64,000 nucleotides of DNA from Campylobacter upsaliensis (GTDB taxonomy: Bacteria > Campylobacterota > Campylobacteria > Campylobacterales > Campylobacteraceae). The stretch spans positions 186,001 through 250,000 of the forward strand of contig NZ_LR134372.1 in NCBI RefSeq assembly GCF_900637395.1, in the 5' to 3' direction. The translations under genes were made by a program, and so were the position numbers. The notes under the pieces are model-generated. The model ran no database searches. It was not told the DNA's origin and saw only the letters and a list, made by a program, of their open reading frames with translations. Positions 1 through 8,639 of this stretch are shown here, piece by piece. Within the stretch, counting starts at the first letter, position 1. Every line of letters starts with the position of its first letter.

Positions 1-693
1 TATGGCGGAGAGGGCTTTGTGGAAAGCCACGAAATTTGGATTTTCTTTAGGCAGATTTTGGAAGATTTAATTAAATATGTCGTAAGTGCTAAGATTTATA
101 ACGCCACGCAAGGAGGGGCTAGGATAGAGGGTATGATAGAAAAGCCTTTTAGTGAGTGTTGCAAGGACTTTAATGAAAATAAGCAAAACTTAGAGAAGCT
201 TCAGCCTTTAAGTGAGGATAAGCAAAAAGAATACGCCCTTAAAGCCTATGCTAAAGTTAAAAAAGCTTTTAAAGAAAGTGTGGAATTTCAGGCGATGTTA
301 AGGACTTATTATGAAGACATTGAGCCTGAATTTTTAAGGCTTAACACGCTTGATTTAGAGGAGGGTTTGAGGGAAAGTTTCTCACTTGTGCTAAAGGTTG
401 ATAAATTTAGAGATGAATTTAGTGTGATTAGTAGTGTTTTTTATGAGCTTATCCACGCATTTTTTGCACATTTTTGTATGAATTTAAATAAAATTTTAGT
501 GCTAAATCCTCTCACTAAAGAGGATTTTTTTAATAAAAATGTGCTTTATATTAAGGAACATCTTGATTTTATACAAAGCATTTTTGGCTTTGTAAAAGCA
601 CAAGAAGAAACGCTAAAATTTGCCCTCACTCCGCTTGAAAATGCTCTAAAAGCAAAGGGTTTAAGCAAATATGTAGAAAGGCTAAATCAATGA
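1..693 (+). CDS. Maf-family (DUF115) flagellin glycosyltransferase, C-terminal part
   Basis: C-terminal portion of a motility accessory factor (Maf) protein, a family that transfers nonulosonic acids (pseudaminic or legionaminic acid) to flagellin in the cytoplasm before export. The reading frame is open to the window edge, so the gene is cut here and the ATG at 19 is only internal. The segments AYGG-like/G-V-E-S-H-E-I-W, KIYNAT.GG.RI.G and EKPFSECC are shared with the second Maf gene at 55606-57512, which fixes the family. The stop overlaps the start of legB by 4 bases, so the genes are co-transcribed. In C. jejuni, as I recall, a maf gene (Cj1318) also precedes legB. Which sugar this paralogue handles cannot be told from sequence. 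Confidence 0.85.
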   Translation, partial: YGGEGFVESHEIWIFFRQILEDLIKYVVSAKIYNATQGGARIEGMIEKPFSECCKDFNENKQNLEKLQPLSEDKQKEYALKAYAKVKKAFKESVEFQAMLRTYYEDIEPEFLRLNTLDLEEGLRESFSLVLKVDKFRDEFSVISSVFYELIHAFFAHFCMNLNKILVLNPLTKEDFFNKNVLYIKEHLDFIQSIFGFVKAQEETLKFALTPLENALKAKGLSKYVERLNQ

Positions 694-1661
694 AAAAAAT
701 TCTCATCACAGGAGCAGACGGCTTTATAGGCTCACATCTTTGCGAGGTTTTACACGCTAAGGGCTATGAAATCAGGGCTTTAAGTCTTTATAATTCTTTT
801 AATTTTTGGGGACATTTGGAGCATTTAGCGTGTAAGGACAAACTTGAGATAGTGAGTGGGGACTTAAGAGACAGCTTTTTTTGCGATAGTCTTGTAAAAG
901 GCGTGGATGCGGTGCTTCATTTAGGAGCTTTAATTGCCATACCTTATTCTTACACTGCACCGCAAAGCTATGTCGATACCAACATACAAGGCACTTTAAA
1001 TTTACTTGAAGCGGCTAAAAGACACGGCGTAAAACGCTTTATCCATACTTCAACGAGCGAGGTTTATGGGAGTGCGATTTATACGCCCATTGATGAAAAA
1101 CATCCGCTTCAGCCTCAAAGTCCTTATTCTGCAAGTAAAATCGGGGCAGATATGTTAGCCCTTAGCTATTTTTACAGCTTTAATCTCCCTGTTATTGTAG
1201 CGCGTCCTTTTAATGCCTATGGTCCGCGTCAAAGTGCTAGAGCTTTTATCCCTGCGATGATGGTGCAGATTTTAAGCGGAGCGAGGGAACTTAAGGTAGG
1301 GGATTTAAGCACGAAGAGGGATTTAAATTTCGTGCGAGATACTTGCGAGGGTTTTGCAGCTTTACTTAGTAATGGCGATTTTGGCGAGGTTTATAATATA
1401 GGCAGTGGGGTAGAATATACGATGAGCGAGGTTTTAGAGCTGATTTGTAAGCTAAGTGGGGCGGAGCTTAAAATCACTCAAGATAAAACAAGACTTCGCC
1501 CTAAAAATAGCGAGGTTACGAGGCTACTTTGTGATAGTTCTAAACTAAAAAGCGTGAGTGCGTGGCGTAGTCAAATTTCGCTCAAAGAGGGCTTAGAGCA
1601 AACCTTAGCTTATGTGAAAGCGAATTTAAATGCTTATAAAACAGGAATTTACAATGTTTGA
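690..1661 (+). CDS. legB: NAD-dependent sugar-nucleotide 4,6-dehydratase LegB
   Basis: Extended short-chain dehydrogenase of 323 residues. The N-terminus carries the NAD-binding glycine motif TGADGFIG (residues 7-14), and the catalytic Tyr-xxx-Lys is at Y146/K150 within SPYSASK. In C. jejuni the homologue (Cj1319) makes the 4-keto-6-deoxy intermediate from GDP-GlcNAc at the start of legionaminic acid synthesis; that assignment is family knowledge. The neighbours, a Maf protein upstream and a LegC aminotransferase downstream overlapping by 8 bases, support the role. UDP-GlcNAc 4,6-dehydratases of other pathways are close relatives, so substrate choice (GDP or UDP) is inferred. Confidence 0.85.
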   Translation: MKKILITGADGFIGSHLCEVLHAKGYEIRALSLYNSFNFWGHLEHLACKDKLEIVSGDLRDSFFCDSLVKGVDAVLHLGALIAIPYSYTAPQSYVDTNIQGTLNLLEAAKRHGVKRFIHTSTSEVYGSAIYTPIDEKHPLQPQSPYSASKIGADMLALSYFYSFNLPVIVARPFNAYGPRQSARAFIPAMMVQILSGARELKVGDLSTKRDLNFVRDTCEGFAALLSNGDFGEVYNIGSGVEYTMSEVLELICKLSGAELKITQDKTRLRPKNSEVTRLLCDSSKLKSVSAWRSQISLKEGLEQTLAYVKANLNAYKTGIYNV

Positions 1662-2793
1662 AAAAGAAATTGCCTTTATTAAAAACCTTTACAAAAAAGA
1701 GCAAATCGCCCTTCACGAGCCTTGCTTTGGGGTAGAAGAAAAGACGCTTTTAAATGAATGTATAGAAAGTGGGTTTGTCTCAAGTGTGGGGAAATTTGTA
1801 GGCGAATTTGAGGAGCAAATCAAAAAATTTAGCAACGCAAAATACGCCATAGCCACAAACAGCGGCACTTCAGCCCTTCACATCGCTCTTTTGGCAAATA
1901 AAGTCGATGAAAAATGCGAGGTCATCACGCAGGCTTTAAGCTTTGTAGCGACTGCAAATGCCATTGCTTACACGGGTGCAAAGCCTATTTTTTTAGATGT
2001 GAGCTTAAAAACGCTAAGTTTAAGTGCTAAGGCTGTGAGTGAATTTTTAGCAAAAAATACCTTTATGAAAAATGAAAAATGCTTTAACAAGCACACGAAA
2101 AAGCACATTAAAGCCTTAGTTTTAATGCACACTTTTGGCTTAAGTGGCGAAATTGTAGAGCTTAAAAAACTTTGTGAAAAATATCATATCATCTTAATAG
2201 AAGACGCCGCAGAGGCACTTGGAAGCTTTTATCACAACAAAGCCTTAGGCACTTTTGGCAAATGTGGAATTTATAGCTTTAATGGCAATAAAATCATCAC
2301 AGGAGGCTGTGGTGGCGTGATTTTAAGCGATGATGAAAAAATCGCTAAAAGAGCAAGACACTTAAGCACAACGGCTAAAATCCCTCACGCCTATCATTAC
2401 AAGCACGATATGCTAGGCTTTAATTATAGGCTTTGTAATGTTAATGCCGCCTTGCTCGTAGCACAAATGAAAAAGCTTAATGTCTTTTTGAAAGATAAAA
2501 GAAACACGGCTAAACTTTATAAAGAATTTTTTAAAGAAAGTGAATTTTGTGAATTTGTCGATGAAAATGAGGGGGAAAAAAGTAATTTTTGGCTTTGTGC
2601 TTTGAAATTTAAAAAGCCTAGTTTGAGAAAAGAATTTATTAAAGTCTGCCTTGCAAATCAAATTTTTGTCCGTCCTGTGTGGAAAAGTTTGGCAGGGTTA
2701 AAGATGTATAGACATTGTCAAAAAGATACTTTGAAAAATACAAAAATTTTAGAAAAAACCTTGCTAAATTTGCCAAGTAGCGTCAGGGCTTAA
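1654..2793 (+). CDS. legC: PLP-dependent sugar aminotransferase LegC
   Basis: DegT/DnrJ/EryC1-family aminotransferase of 379 residues that would add the 4-amino group to the LegB product in legionaminic acid synthesis. The PLP-binding lysine is K213 in [10 protein letters not shown], and the acidic partner lies in [11 protein letters not shown] place the start at ATG 1654 (MFEKEIAF), preceded by an AGGAATTT ribosome site and overlapping legB by 8 bases; a longer reading from 1630 has no better site. The gene ends tail to tail with atpB, sharing 4 bases. The later legionaminic genes (legH, legI, legG, legF) do not follow, unlike in C. jejuni. Confidence 0.85.
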   Translation: MFEKEIAFIKNLYKKEQIALHEPCFGVEEKTLLNECIESGFVSSVGKFVGEFEEQIKKFSNAKYAIATNSGTSALHIALLANKVDEKCEVITQALSFVATANAIAYTGAKPIFLDVSLKTLSLSAKAVSEFLAKNTFMKNEKCFNKHTKKHIKALVLMHTFGLSGEIVELKKLCEKYHIILIEDAAEALGSFYHNKALGTFGKCGIYSFNGNKIITGGCGGVILSDDEKIAKRARHLSTTAKIPHAYHYKHDMLGFNYRLCNVNAALLVAQMKKLNVFLKDKRNTAKLYKEFFKESEFCEFVDENEGEKSNFWLCALKFKKPSLRKEFIKVCLANQIFVRPVWKSLAGLKMYRHCQKDTLKNTKILEKTLLNLPSSVRA

Positions 2794-3470
2794 TGCCCCT
2801 CTTCTACAATGGTCGCTCCCGCTAAATAAACATAAGTTAAAATCATAAAAATAAAGGCTTGCAAAAACGCCATAAAGGTTAAAAGCACATAGGCAGGAAG
2901 TGGTGCGATATAAGGCACAAGAGCCAAAATAACGGCTAAAAATAAATCATCGCCCTTAATATTACCAAACAAACGAAAGGATAAAGAAATCACACGAGAA
3001 AAGTGAGAAACAAGCTCAATAGGAAACATCAAAGGAGCTAGAATTTTCACAGGTCCCATAAAATGAGCGAAGTATTTTACCACCCCTTGCGTCCTAATAC
3101 CCTCAAAATGATAATACACAAAAACAATTAAGGCTAAAGAAAGGGTTAAATTTAAACTTGCGCTTGGAGCGTGAAAGCCTGGAATAATGCCTATAATATT
3201 ACTAAAAAATACAACAATGCCCAAAGTCGCCACGAGGGGGAGGTATTTTCTAGCGGACTTTTCATTACCCATAGTATCATTACCCATAGACAAAACGCCC
3301 TCCAAAAAGGCTTCGCTTATATTTTGCATGCCTCTTGGGATAAGCTGCATAGAACGGGTAGAAAGTTTAGCAATAATCACAGCAAATAAAGCTACCAAAG
3401 CTAAGTGAAAAAAGTATGAAAAAGTATGACTTGGGTCGATTAAAGAGCTAAATAAAAATAAATCTTTCAT
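2790..3470 (-). CDS. atpB: F0F1 ATP synthase subunit a
   Basis: Membrane subunit a of ATP synthase, which forms the proton half-channels next to the c-ring. The 226-residue protein has five or six strongly hydrophobic segments. The essential arginine lies in the conserved SLSFRLFGN stretch near residue 166, and the last helix contains the usual [12 protein letters not shown] signature. As in other Campylobacter, it stands alone and not in the main atp operon. The ATG at 3470 has an AAGGAATATAG ribosome site. The stop overlaps the convergent legC stop by 4 bases, so there is no room for a terminator between them. Confidence 0.95.
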   Translation of the reverse strand: MKDLFLFSSLIDPSHTFSYFFHLALVALFAVIIAKLSTRSMQLIPRGMQNISEAFLEGVLSMGNDTMGNEKSARKYLPLVATLGIVVFFSNIIGIIPGFHAPSASLNLTLSLALIVFVYYHFEGIRTQGVVKYFAHFMGPVKILAPLMFPIELVSHFSRVISLSFRLFGNIKGDDLFLAVILALVPYIAPLPAYVLLTFMAFLQAFIFMILTYVYLAGATIVEEGH

Positions 3471-3569
3471 CTATATTCCTTAAGGGGCTAATTCTTAAAA
3501 TCAAAAAGGCAATTCTAGCAAATTTTTGCTTAATATTTTAATATGCTTTCAAAAAAAGCGATATTTTTA

Positions 3570-3611
3570 CGCATTTTTTTTCTTGTAAAAAAACCTTTTT
3601 TTTGTTAAAAT
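3570..3611 (+). promoter_or_regulatory. Probable sigma-70 promoter of infA
   Basis: The 174 bases between atpB and infA contain repeated runs of T at 3577-3584 and 3597-3603, followed by TAAAAT at 3606-3611, about 34 bases upstream of the infA start. Campylobacter sigma-70 promoters typically lack a clear -35 box and show periodic T-rich DNA ahead of a TATAAT-like -10. The match is by pattern only. Confidence 0.5.
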
Positions 3612-3644
3612 GACGGCTTTAAATTGACTTATAAAGGATAAATT

Positions 3645-3863
3645 TTGGCAAAAGATGATGTCATAGAAATTGATGGAAATGTAATTGAAGCTTTACCTAA
3701 TGCAAATTTTAAAGTCGAACTTGATAATAAACATATTATTTTATGCCACATAGCAGGTAAAATGCGTATGCACTATATCCGCATTATGCCAGGAGATAGA
3801 GTTAAGGTTGAGCTAACACCTTATAGCCTTGATAAGGGTCGCATCACCTTTAGATATAAATAA
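3645..3863 (+). CDS. infA: Translation initiation factor IF-1
   Basis: Single S1/OB-fold protein of 72 residues, the usual length of IF-1, which sits in the ribosomal A site during initiation. Conserved stretches include IEVDG-like [14 protein letters not shown] near the N-terminus, GKMR.HYIRI..GD.V in the middle and the basic C-terminal RITFRYK. The start is TTG at 3645, preceded by AAAGGATAAATT; there is no in-frame ATG at the family's usual N-terminus. It is followed by the tail of the inverted tupA remnant. Confidence 0.95.
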   Translation: MAKDDVIEIDGNVIEALPNANFKVELDNKHIILCHIAGKMRMHYIRIMPGDRVKVELTPYSLDKGRITFRYK

Positions 3864-3873
3864 AAAACAAAAT

Positions 3874-4596
3874 TTATTCAAAATGCTGCTTTGCATAAGC
3901 GGCGTTTTCATATAAACTCTCTTTATATTTCTCTTTTCATAATTTGTGATGATGTCCTGTCCCTCTTTTTCACTTAAGAATTTTACAAAAAAAAGGGCTA
4001 ATTTTGAAGGATTTTTTGTCGTCATAGCGACATAGGTGTTAATTAAAACTTTATCATTAGAGTAAAGAATTTCTAAATTTTTTAGCTCATTTTTGGCAAG
4101 TTTCCATTAGGCTCGATGTTTGCACTTTTCCAAATGCTCATTTCTTTCTTATGTGTGCCAGAATTGTCCGCTCTTGTGTAAAAAAGTGCTTGATTTTGCG
4201 CGATTTTGCTGTAAGCTTCCTTGGCATTTTTTGAATTTTTAATACCAGCAGGGTCATCTTTTGGTCCCAGGATATAAAATTCATTTGAGCCTATGAGGGT
4301 TCTATTTGCTGCCCAGCCTTTTTTTATCGCTTATTTTTCTGCTTTTGGTGCATGCACCATAGCGATGTCGATTTGCTTTTCTTTAAGAAGTTTTAAGCTT
4401 TCTCCACTCTCTGCTTTAATCCAGGTTTAGCATTAAAAGCCTTAGCTAATTCTTCTAAAAGTCCAAGCTCTCCCAAGCTTCCTGTGGTAAGCTTGATTTG
4501 TTCTTTGCCTTCTCCATAAATAGCCGTGCAGTCCATAGCGCTAACCTCCGTAAGTGAAATCACGACAACTAGTGCCATTTTAGATAGCATTTTCAT
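3874..4596 (-). pseudogene. tupA: Decayed tungstate-binding protein gene (tupA remnant)
   Basis: Remnant of the periplasmic tungstate-binding protein TupA, spread over all three minus-strand frames. In order it reads a signal peptide from MKMLSKMALV (4596), TTGSLGELGLLEELAKAFNAK, a shift near 4427, WIKAESGESLKLLKEK and AMVHAPKAEK, an in-frame TAA at 4331-4333, FYILGPKDDPAGI, ADNSGTHKKEM, a shift near 4100, NTYVAMTTKNPSKLA and FLSEKEGQD, and a shift near 3950 to a plausible native end ENAAYAKQHFE with TAA at 3874-3876. At least four lesions rule out a sequencing slip. No tupB/tupC permease or ATPase genes lie beside it, although C. jejuni has tupABC. Confidence 0.8.
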
Positions 4597-5567
4597 TTTT
4601 GATTCTTGTGGTAAAGTGATTTGCTTTTTCATAAAAGTTTTGCATAATCTTAGCATAATTTTTTTGATAGCCATTTTCTTGACTAAATTTATCGCACACT
4701 CCGCCGTAACTTCCACCACTAAATCTATAAAAAGTATGTTTTGGGATAAAAATGAGACTTGGAATTTGCAAAATATCGCAAAGATGCACTATGCCAGTAT
4801 CCACAGAGATAAGTCCATCAAGCTTTTTACAAAAAGCTACAAGGGAGGCTATGGAGTTGTTATTGATGAAAACTTTTAAATTAGCTTGTTCTCTAAGGTT
4901 AAATTGTAAGGTATTATGCGTGAAATTGACTAAAACAAACAAAATTTCAGGGTGTTCTTTGGCTAAATTTTGACTTAGATTAAGCCAAGTTCTTGGCAGA
5001 GGATTAAAGCCTATGTTTTCTGTTTGATTGCCAAAAATATTAAGGGCGATGATTTTAGAAAATTTGGTATTTTGTTTAAAAAATTCATCACTTAAAATTG
5101 TATCACTAGGAAGTAAATTTCTTACTTCTTTAAAATTAATCTTAGAAAAATTTGTATCATAATGTCTTTTATCGATGGCTCTTACGAGTTTAAGAGCGAT
5201 TTCGCTCATATGAAGTTTAGTCCTTCGGTAAGGCAGAGGTGTGTCAAAATGATATAAAAGGCTAAGAAGATGAGGCTGGGCGATAATGCGTTTAAATTGA
5301 AATTTGTGCAGTGTTTTGAAAAAATGTGAATTTCTTATATTGGTGATAAAAACATCGCTTTTTAAATTTTCAAAATCCTTACCCCCCCCCCCCCCCAGTA
5401 TAAATTTCATCAATGAAAGAGATATTTTGAAGAAAGCTTTCATCACTAAAGCCATTTTGTGCTAAGATGAGTTTATCATTTGGATAAAGGCATTTGATAG
5501 CAAAAAGGGCTTTAAAGCATACGAGCAAATCGCCAAAGCCATTTTGATGAAAGACTATGCGTCTCAT
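4580..5567 (-). CDS. Family 9 glycosyltransferase (heptosyltransferase-like), phase-variable, out of frame here
   Basis: Glycosyltransferase family 9 (heptosyltransferase-like) gene, probably acting on lipooligosaccharide or another surface glycan. The N-terminal 62 residues (MRRIVFHQNGFGDLL...) carry the typical GD motif and run into a tract of 15 G. At that length they stop at TAA immediately after the tract. The remaining ~265 residues continue in another frame, with the family's C-terminal SVDTGIVHL...IPSLIF region. A tract of 14 or 17 G would join them into a protein of about 328 residues. The start overlaps the purM stop by 4 bases (ATGA), so it is translationally coupled to purM. Its 3' end overlaps the tupA remnant by 17 bases. 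Confidence 0.8.
5382..5396. repeat. Poly-C/G tract (15) in glycosyltransferase gene
   Basis: Fifteen consecutive C on the plus strand (G15 in the coding sense). The length places the upstream and downstream halves of the glycosyltransferase out of frame by one base. Such tracts vary by slipped-strand mispairing in Campylobacter, so this is a contingency switch. Confidence 0.95.
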
Positions 5568-6550
5568 TCTAAAATAACGCCTTCATTGATAACAACTTCG
5601 CCTATGATAAAGGCATCTGTGCTTTCAAGCACCTTAGAGGCATTGCTAGGACTTACGACAAGCACTAAGCCAACGCCCATATTAAAGCTTCTATACATTT
5701 CAGCCTCTTCTACCATTTCGCCGATGTGATAGAAAATTTCAGGGATTTTTAGATGATGTTTTCTTATCACAGCACCTAAGCCTCTGGGTAAGACGCGCGG
5801 TAAATTCTCTACTAAGCCTCCGCCTGTAATGTGTGCTAAAGCATTAATATGGGGCTTTAGAGCTAAAAAGTCTTTCACATAAATGCGTGTAGGCTCAAGC
5901 AAGATGTCGATTAAATTCCTACCCTCGATTTTATCATCAAATTTCATTTTCAGGCTTTCAAAAAGCACCTTTCTAGCTAAAGAATAGCCATTTGAGTGAA
6001 GCCCTGAGCTAGGTAGTGCTAAAAGCAAATCGCCGTTTTTCACATAAGATGAGCGATCTAACTCGTCTTCTTCGGCTATACCTACTGCAAAGCCCGCTAA
6101 GTCAAAATCATCTTTTGCATACATTCCGGGCATTTCAGCCGTTTCTCCGCCTATTAAAGCACAATTTGCCTTCTTACAACCCTTAGCTATGCCCTCAACC
6201 ACAGCTTTTGCGACCTCTACTTCAAGTTTTGCCGTAGCGTAATAATCAAGAAAAAATAAAGGCGTAGCAAAATTACAAATCAAATCATTTACGCACATCG
6301 CCACTAAATCCTGCCCTATGGTATCGTAGCGTTTTGCATCGATGGCTAGACGAAGTTTAGTGCCAACCCCATCAGTCGCTCCTAAAATCACAGGCTTTTC
6401 ATAGCCGCTTGGCAGTCTAAAAGCCCCTGCAAATGAGCCTATGCCACCGATGACATTTTGGTTAAAAGTCTCTTTCACAAGAGGCTTAATCGCCTCTACA
6501 AAGGCATTGCCATTATCTATACTTACTCCAGCATCTTCGTATGAAATCAT
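5564..6550 (-). CDS. purM: Phosphoribosylformylglycinamidine cyclo-ligase (AIR synthetase)
   Basis: Fifth step of purine synthesis: ATP-dependent closure of FGAM to aminoimidazole ribonucleotide in the cytoplasm. The 328-residue length is normal. Conserved motifs include ISYEDAGVSID at the N-terminus, the nucleotide-binding GATDGVGTK near residue 57, LIGGETAEMPGMY in the middle and HITGGGLVENLPR towards the end. The ATG at 6550 has an AAGGTAAATA site. It is divergent from coaE with a 61-base gap and leads into the phase-variable glycosyltransferase. Confidence 0.96.
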   Translation of the reverse strand: MISYEDAGVSIDNGNAFVEAIKPLVKETFNQNVIGGIGSFAGAFRLPSGYEKPVILGATDGVGTKLRLAIDAKRYDTIGQDLVAMCVNDLICNFATPLFFLDYYATAKLEVEVAKAVVEGIAKGCKKANCALIGGETAEMPGMYAKDDFDLAGFAVGIAEEDELDRSSYVKNGDLLLALPSSGLHSNGYSLARKVLFESLKMKFDDKIEGRNLIDILLEPTRIYVKDFLALKPHINALAHITGGGLVENLPRVLPRGLGAVIRKHHLKIPEIFYHIGEMVEEAEMYRSFNMGVGLVLVVSPSNASKVLESTDAFIIGEVVINEGVILE

Positions 6551-6611
6551 TTATTTACCTTTAAGAATTTAAAGGGTATTTTAGTCAAAAAAAGTTTCGA
6601 CAAGGTATAAA

Positions 6612-7199
6612 ATGAAAAATGCGTATTTTGTGAGTGCGAGCATAGCTTGTGGGAAAAGTTCTTTTGTAAAAATAGCAAATGAGCTAGGCTTTGAAAGTTT
6701 AAGTGCGGACTTGATCGCAAATGAAATCACACAAAAAAATGCTGCTGTTTTAGCTGAGATGTTTTTGCTAAATTTGGATAAAGAGGGCAAAATAGATAAA
6801 AAAGCCCTTGCAAATTTAATTTTTAAGGATAAAAAGGCTAAAGAAAAATTAGAAAATTTTATGCATCCTAAAATACGCGAAGAGCTTTTAAGAAAAATGC
6901 AAATTTTAGAGCAAAAAGGACGCATTTTTTTTGTAGAACTTCCGCTTTTTTTTGAAAGTGATTTTTATCAAAATTTAGGCAAAAGTGTGCTTATTTATGC
7001 ACCTAAAAATGTGAGTTTGCAAAGATTAATGCAAAGAGATGGGTTAGATAAAGATGAAGCATTAAGAAGAATAAAGTCGCAAATGGATATAGAAAAAAAG
7101 CGTGAAATGGCAGATTTTGTGATACAAAATATCGGCTCTTATGAAGAATTTAGGCAAAATTGTGTTAAATTTATCAAAAGCTTAAAGGAGCAGGGGTGA
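6612..7199 (+). CDS. coaE: Dephospho-CoA kinase
   Basis: Last step of coenzyme A synthesis, ATP-dependent phosphorylation of the 3'-hydroxyl of dephospho-CoA. The 195-residue P-loop kinase has its Walker A at the N-terminus (ASIACGKSS), where most bacteria have GGIASGKS; Campylobacter homologues share the altered loop as far as I recall. FMHPKIREEL and FFVELPLFFES correspond to the conserved HP and acidic regions. It begins a run coaE-dapF-Bax-like gene in which each gene overlaps the next. Confidence 0.92.
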   Translation: MKNAYFVSASIACGKSSFVKIANELGFESLSADLIANEITQKNAAVLAEMFLLNLDKEGKIDKKALANLIFKDKKAKEKLENFMHPKIREELLRKMQILEQKGRIFFVELPLFFESDFYQNLGKSVLIYAPKNVSLQRLMQRDGLDKDEALRRIKSQMDIEKKREMADFVIQNIGSYEEFRQNCVKFIKSLKEQG

Positions 7200-7945
7200 A
7201 GTTTTTCAAATATTGTGCTAGTGGGAACGATTTTGTGATTTTTAATGCTGGCAAAAAAGCAAACAGAAGCGAGTTGGCACGCATTTTGTGTAATCGTTAC
7301 GAGGGCGTGGGTGCTGATGGTATGATAGTGATTTTACCTCACGAAAAATACGATTTTGAATGGGAATTTTACAATAAGGACGGCTCAAGAGCGGCGATGT
7401 GTGGTAATGGCTCAAGAGCGGCGGCACATTTTGCTTATCATGTCAATGGGGTCAATTCTAAAATGCGTTTTTTAAGCGAAGCAGGAGTGATTGAAGCGAG
7501 TGTGAAAAAAAGTGGGGTTGAGGTAGTTTTAGGGGAGGTAAGAGCTGTTAAAGAGTCTTTTGAATTTGGGGGAAGAGTGTGGCAATATTGCGATACGGGA
7601 GTGCCGCATTTGGTGCATTTTTGCGAAAATATCGAGGAATTTGACAAAAAAACCTGTCAAGTTTTAAGAAAAAAATATAATGCTAATGTGAATTTCGCAC
7701 AAATTATCGATGATAAATTAATAAAAGTGCGAACCTTTGAGCGTGGAGTTGAAGATGAAACTTTAGCGTGTGGGACGGGGATGGCGGCTTGTTTTTATCT
7801 AGCATATTTGCAAAAAAAACTTAAGGATAAGGTTAAAATCGTGCCAAAAAGCGGGGAGCAGCTTAGTTTTTCTTTAAAAGATAAGAAAATTTATTTTAAG
7901 GGTAAGGTGAAGTGCTGTTTTGAGGCGAATTATTATTTTTCTTAG
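7196..7945 (+). CDS. dapF: Diaminopimelate epimerase
   Basis: Converts LL- to meso-diaminopimelate for lysine and peptidoglycan synthesis. Both catalytic cysteines are visible, one in MCGNGSRAAAHF and one in LACGTGMAA, and the N-terminal CASGNDFVIF motif is standard. The 249-residue length is typical. The start is GTG/ATG-proximal at 7196, overlapping coaE by 4 bases; its own stop lies 26 bases inside the next gene. Confidence 0.95.
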   Translation: MKFFKYCASGNDFVIFNAGKKANRSELARILCNRYEGVGADGMIVILPHEKYDFEWEFYNKDGSRAAMCGNGSRAAAHFAYHVNGVNSKMRFLSEAGVIEASVKKSGVEVVLGEVRAVKESFEFGGRVWQYCDTGVPHLVHFCENIEEFDKKTCQVLRKKYNANVNFAQIIDDKLIKVRTFERGVEDETLACGTGMAACFYLAYLQKKLKDKVKIVPKSGEQLSFSLKDKKIYFKGKVKCCFEANYYFS

Positions 7946-8639
7946 CCTATTTTCTCTAGCTTTTGCTGGTTTTGACGAAAGTTATTATAAGCTTTCAAAT
8001 GAAGAAAGAAGGGCTGTTTTTTTTACAAAAATGGATACACTTTTAGATCGCTCCTTTGCTAAGGTGGCTAAGGAAAGGGCTTTTGTAAAGTTTTTTTTAG
8101 AAAATGGTGCTAAAAACGGCTTTAGAGAGAGCGAGGGTTTAATCAAACTTGCAAATTTAAGGGAAAAATACCGCGTTAAAAATCTTTTTTCTTGGGAAGA
8201 ATATGATAAAAAAATGCGTCTAGTGCCCAAATCTTTAGCAATGGCACAAGCTTTAATTGAAAGTGCGACCGCGACAAGTCGTTTTGCAAGAAAAGCAAAT
8301 AATCTTTTTGGCGAATGGACTTGGGGAGAAAAAGGTATAGTGCCTGAAAATAGAGCACCAAATTCTAAGCATAAAATTCGTATTTTTGACAGCTTAGAGG
8401 AAAGTGTGGATTCTTATGTGCTTAATTTAAATCGGCATTTTGCTTATGAAAATTTTCGTAAAAAACGCTACGAATTTGCTAAAGAGGGTAAGGAATTTAG
8501 TGGAATCGAAGCAGCTAAAAGCCTTCACTCTTATTCTGAGCTTGGTGGGAGCTATATTAAAATGGTAACTCAAGTGATACAAAAATATAAACTTATGGAG
8601 TATGACTTAAAGACTCAAAGCCCACTTATCAAATGGTAA
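7920..8639 (+). CDS. Bax-like glucosaminidase-domain protein, exported
   Basis: 239-residue protein with an N-terminal signal peptide (MRRIIIFLSLFSLAFA) and a domain resembling E. coli Bax and other glucosaminidase-family peptidoglycan hydrolases. The recognisable core is MAQALIESATATSRFARKANN with LFGEWTW, including the conserved glutamate. It probably acts on peptidoglycan in the periplasm; activity is not shown. The start is a TTG 26 bases inside dapF, chosen because the signal peptide begins there. It corresponds to C. jejuni Cj1532 by position after dapF. It converges with the next gene, overlapping by 33 bases. Confidence 0.75.
   Translation: MRRIIIFLSLFSLAFAGFDESYYKLSNEERRAVFFTKMDTLLDRSFAKVAKERAFVKFFLENGAKNGFRESEGLIKLANLREKYRVKNLFSWEEYDKKMRLVPKSLAMAQALIESATATSRFARKANNLFGEWTWGEKGIVPENRAPNSKHKIRIFDSLEESVDSYVLNLNRHFAYENFRKKRYEFAKEGKEFSGIEAAKSLHSYSELGGSYIKMVTQVIQKYKLMEYDLKTQSPLIKW

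Noticed and set aside
1630-1653. Longer start for legC
   Set aside because: It lies inside legB without a good ribosome site; ATG 1654 has one and gives the family's normal N-terminus.
3813-4025. Minus-strand open frame overlapping infA
   Set aside because: It contains the C-terminal part of the tupA remnant up to a frameshift, then runs antisense into infA; no start or ribosome site of its own.
4393-4719. Minus-strand open frame of 108 codons
   Set aside because: Its first half is a shadow of the glycosyltransferase gene and its second half is the N-terminus of the decayed tupA; it is not a gene in itself.
5379-5567. 62-codon protein ending in five glycines
   Set aside because: It is the out-of-frame N-terminal part of the family 9 glycosyltransferase, stopped just after the G tract.
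7920-7945. Frameshift joining dapF and the Bax-like gene
   Set aside because: Both proteins are full length with their own ends; the 26-base overlap is a normal coupled start with a signal peptide beginning at the TTG.
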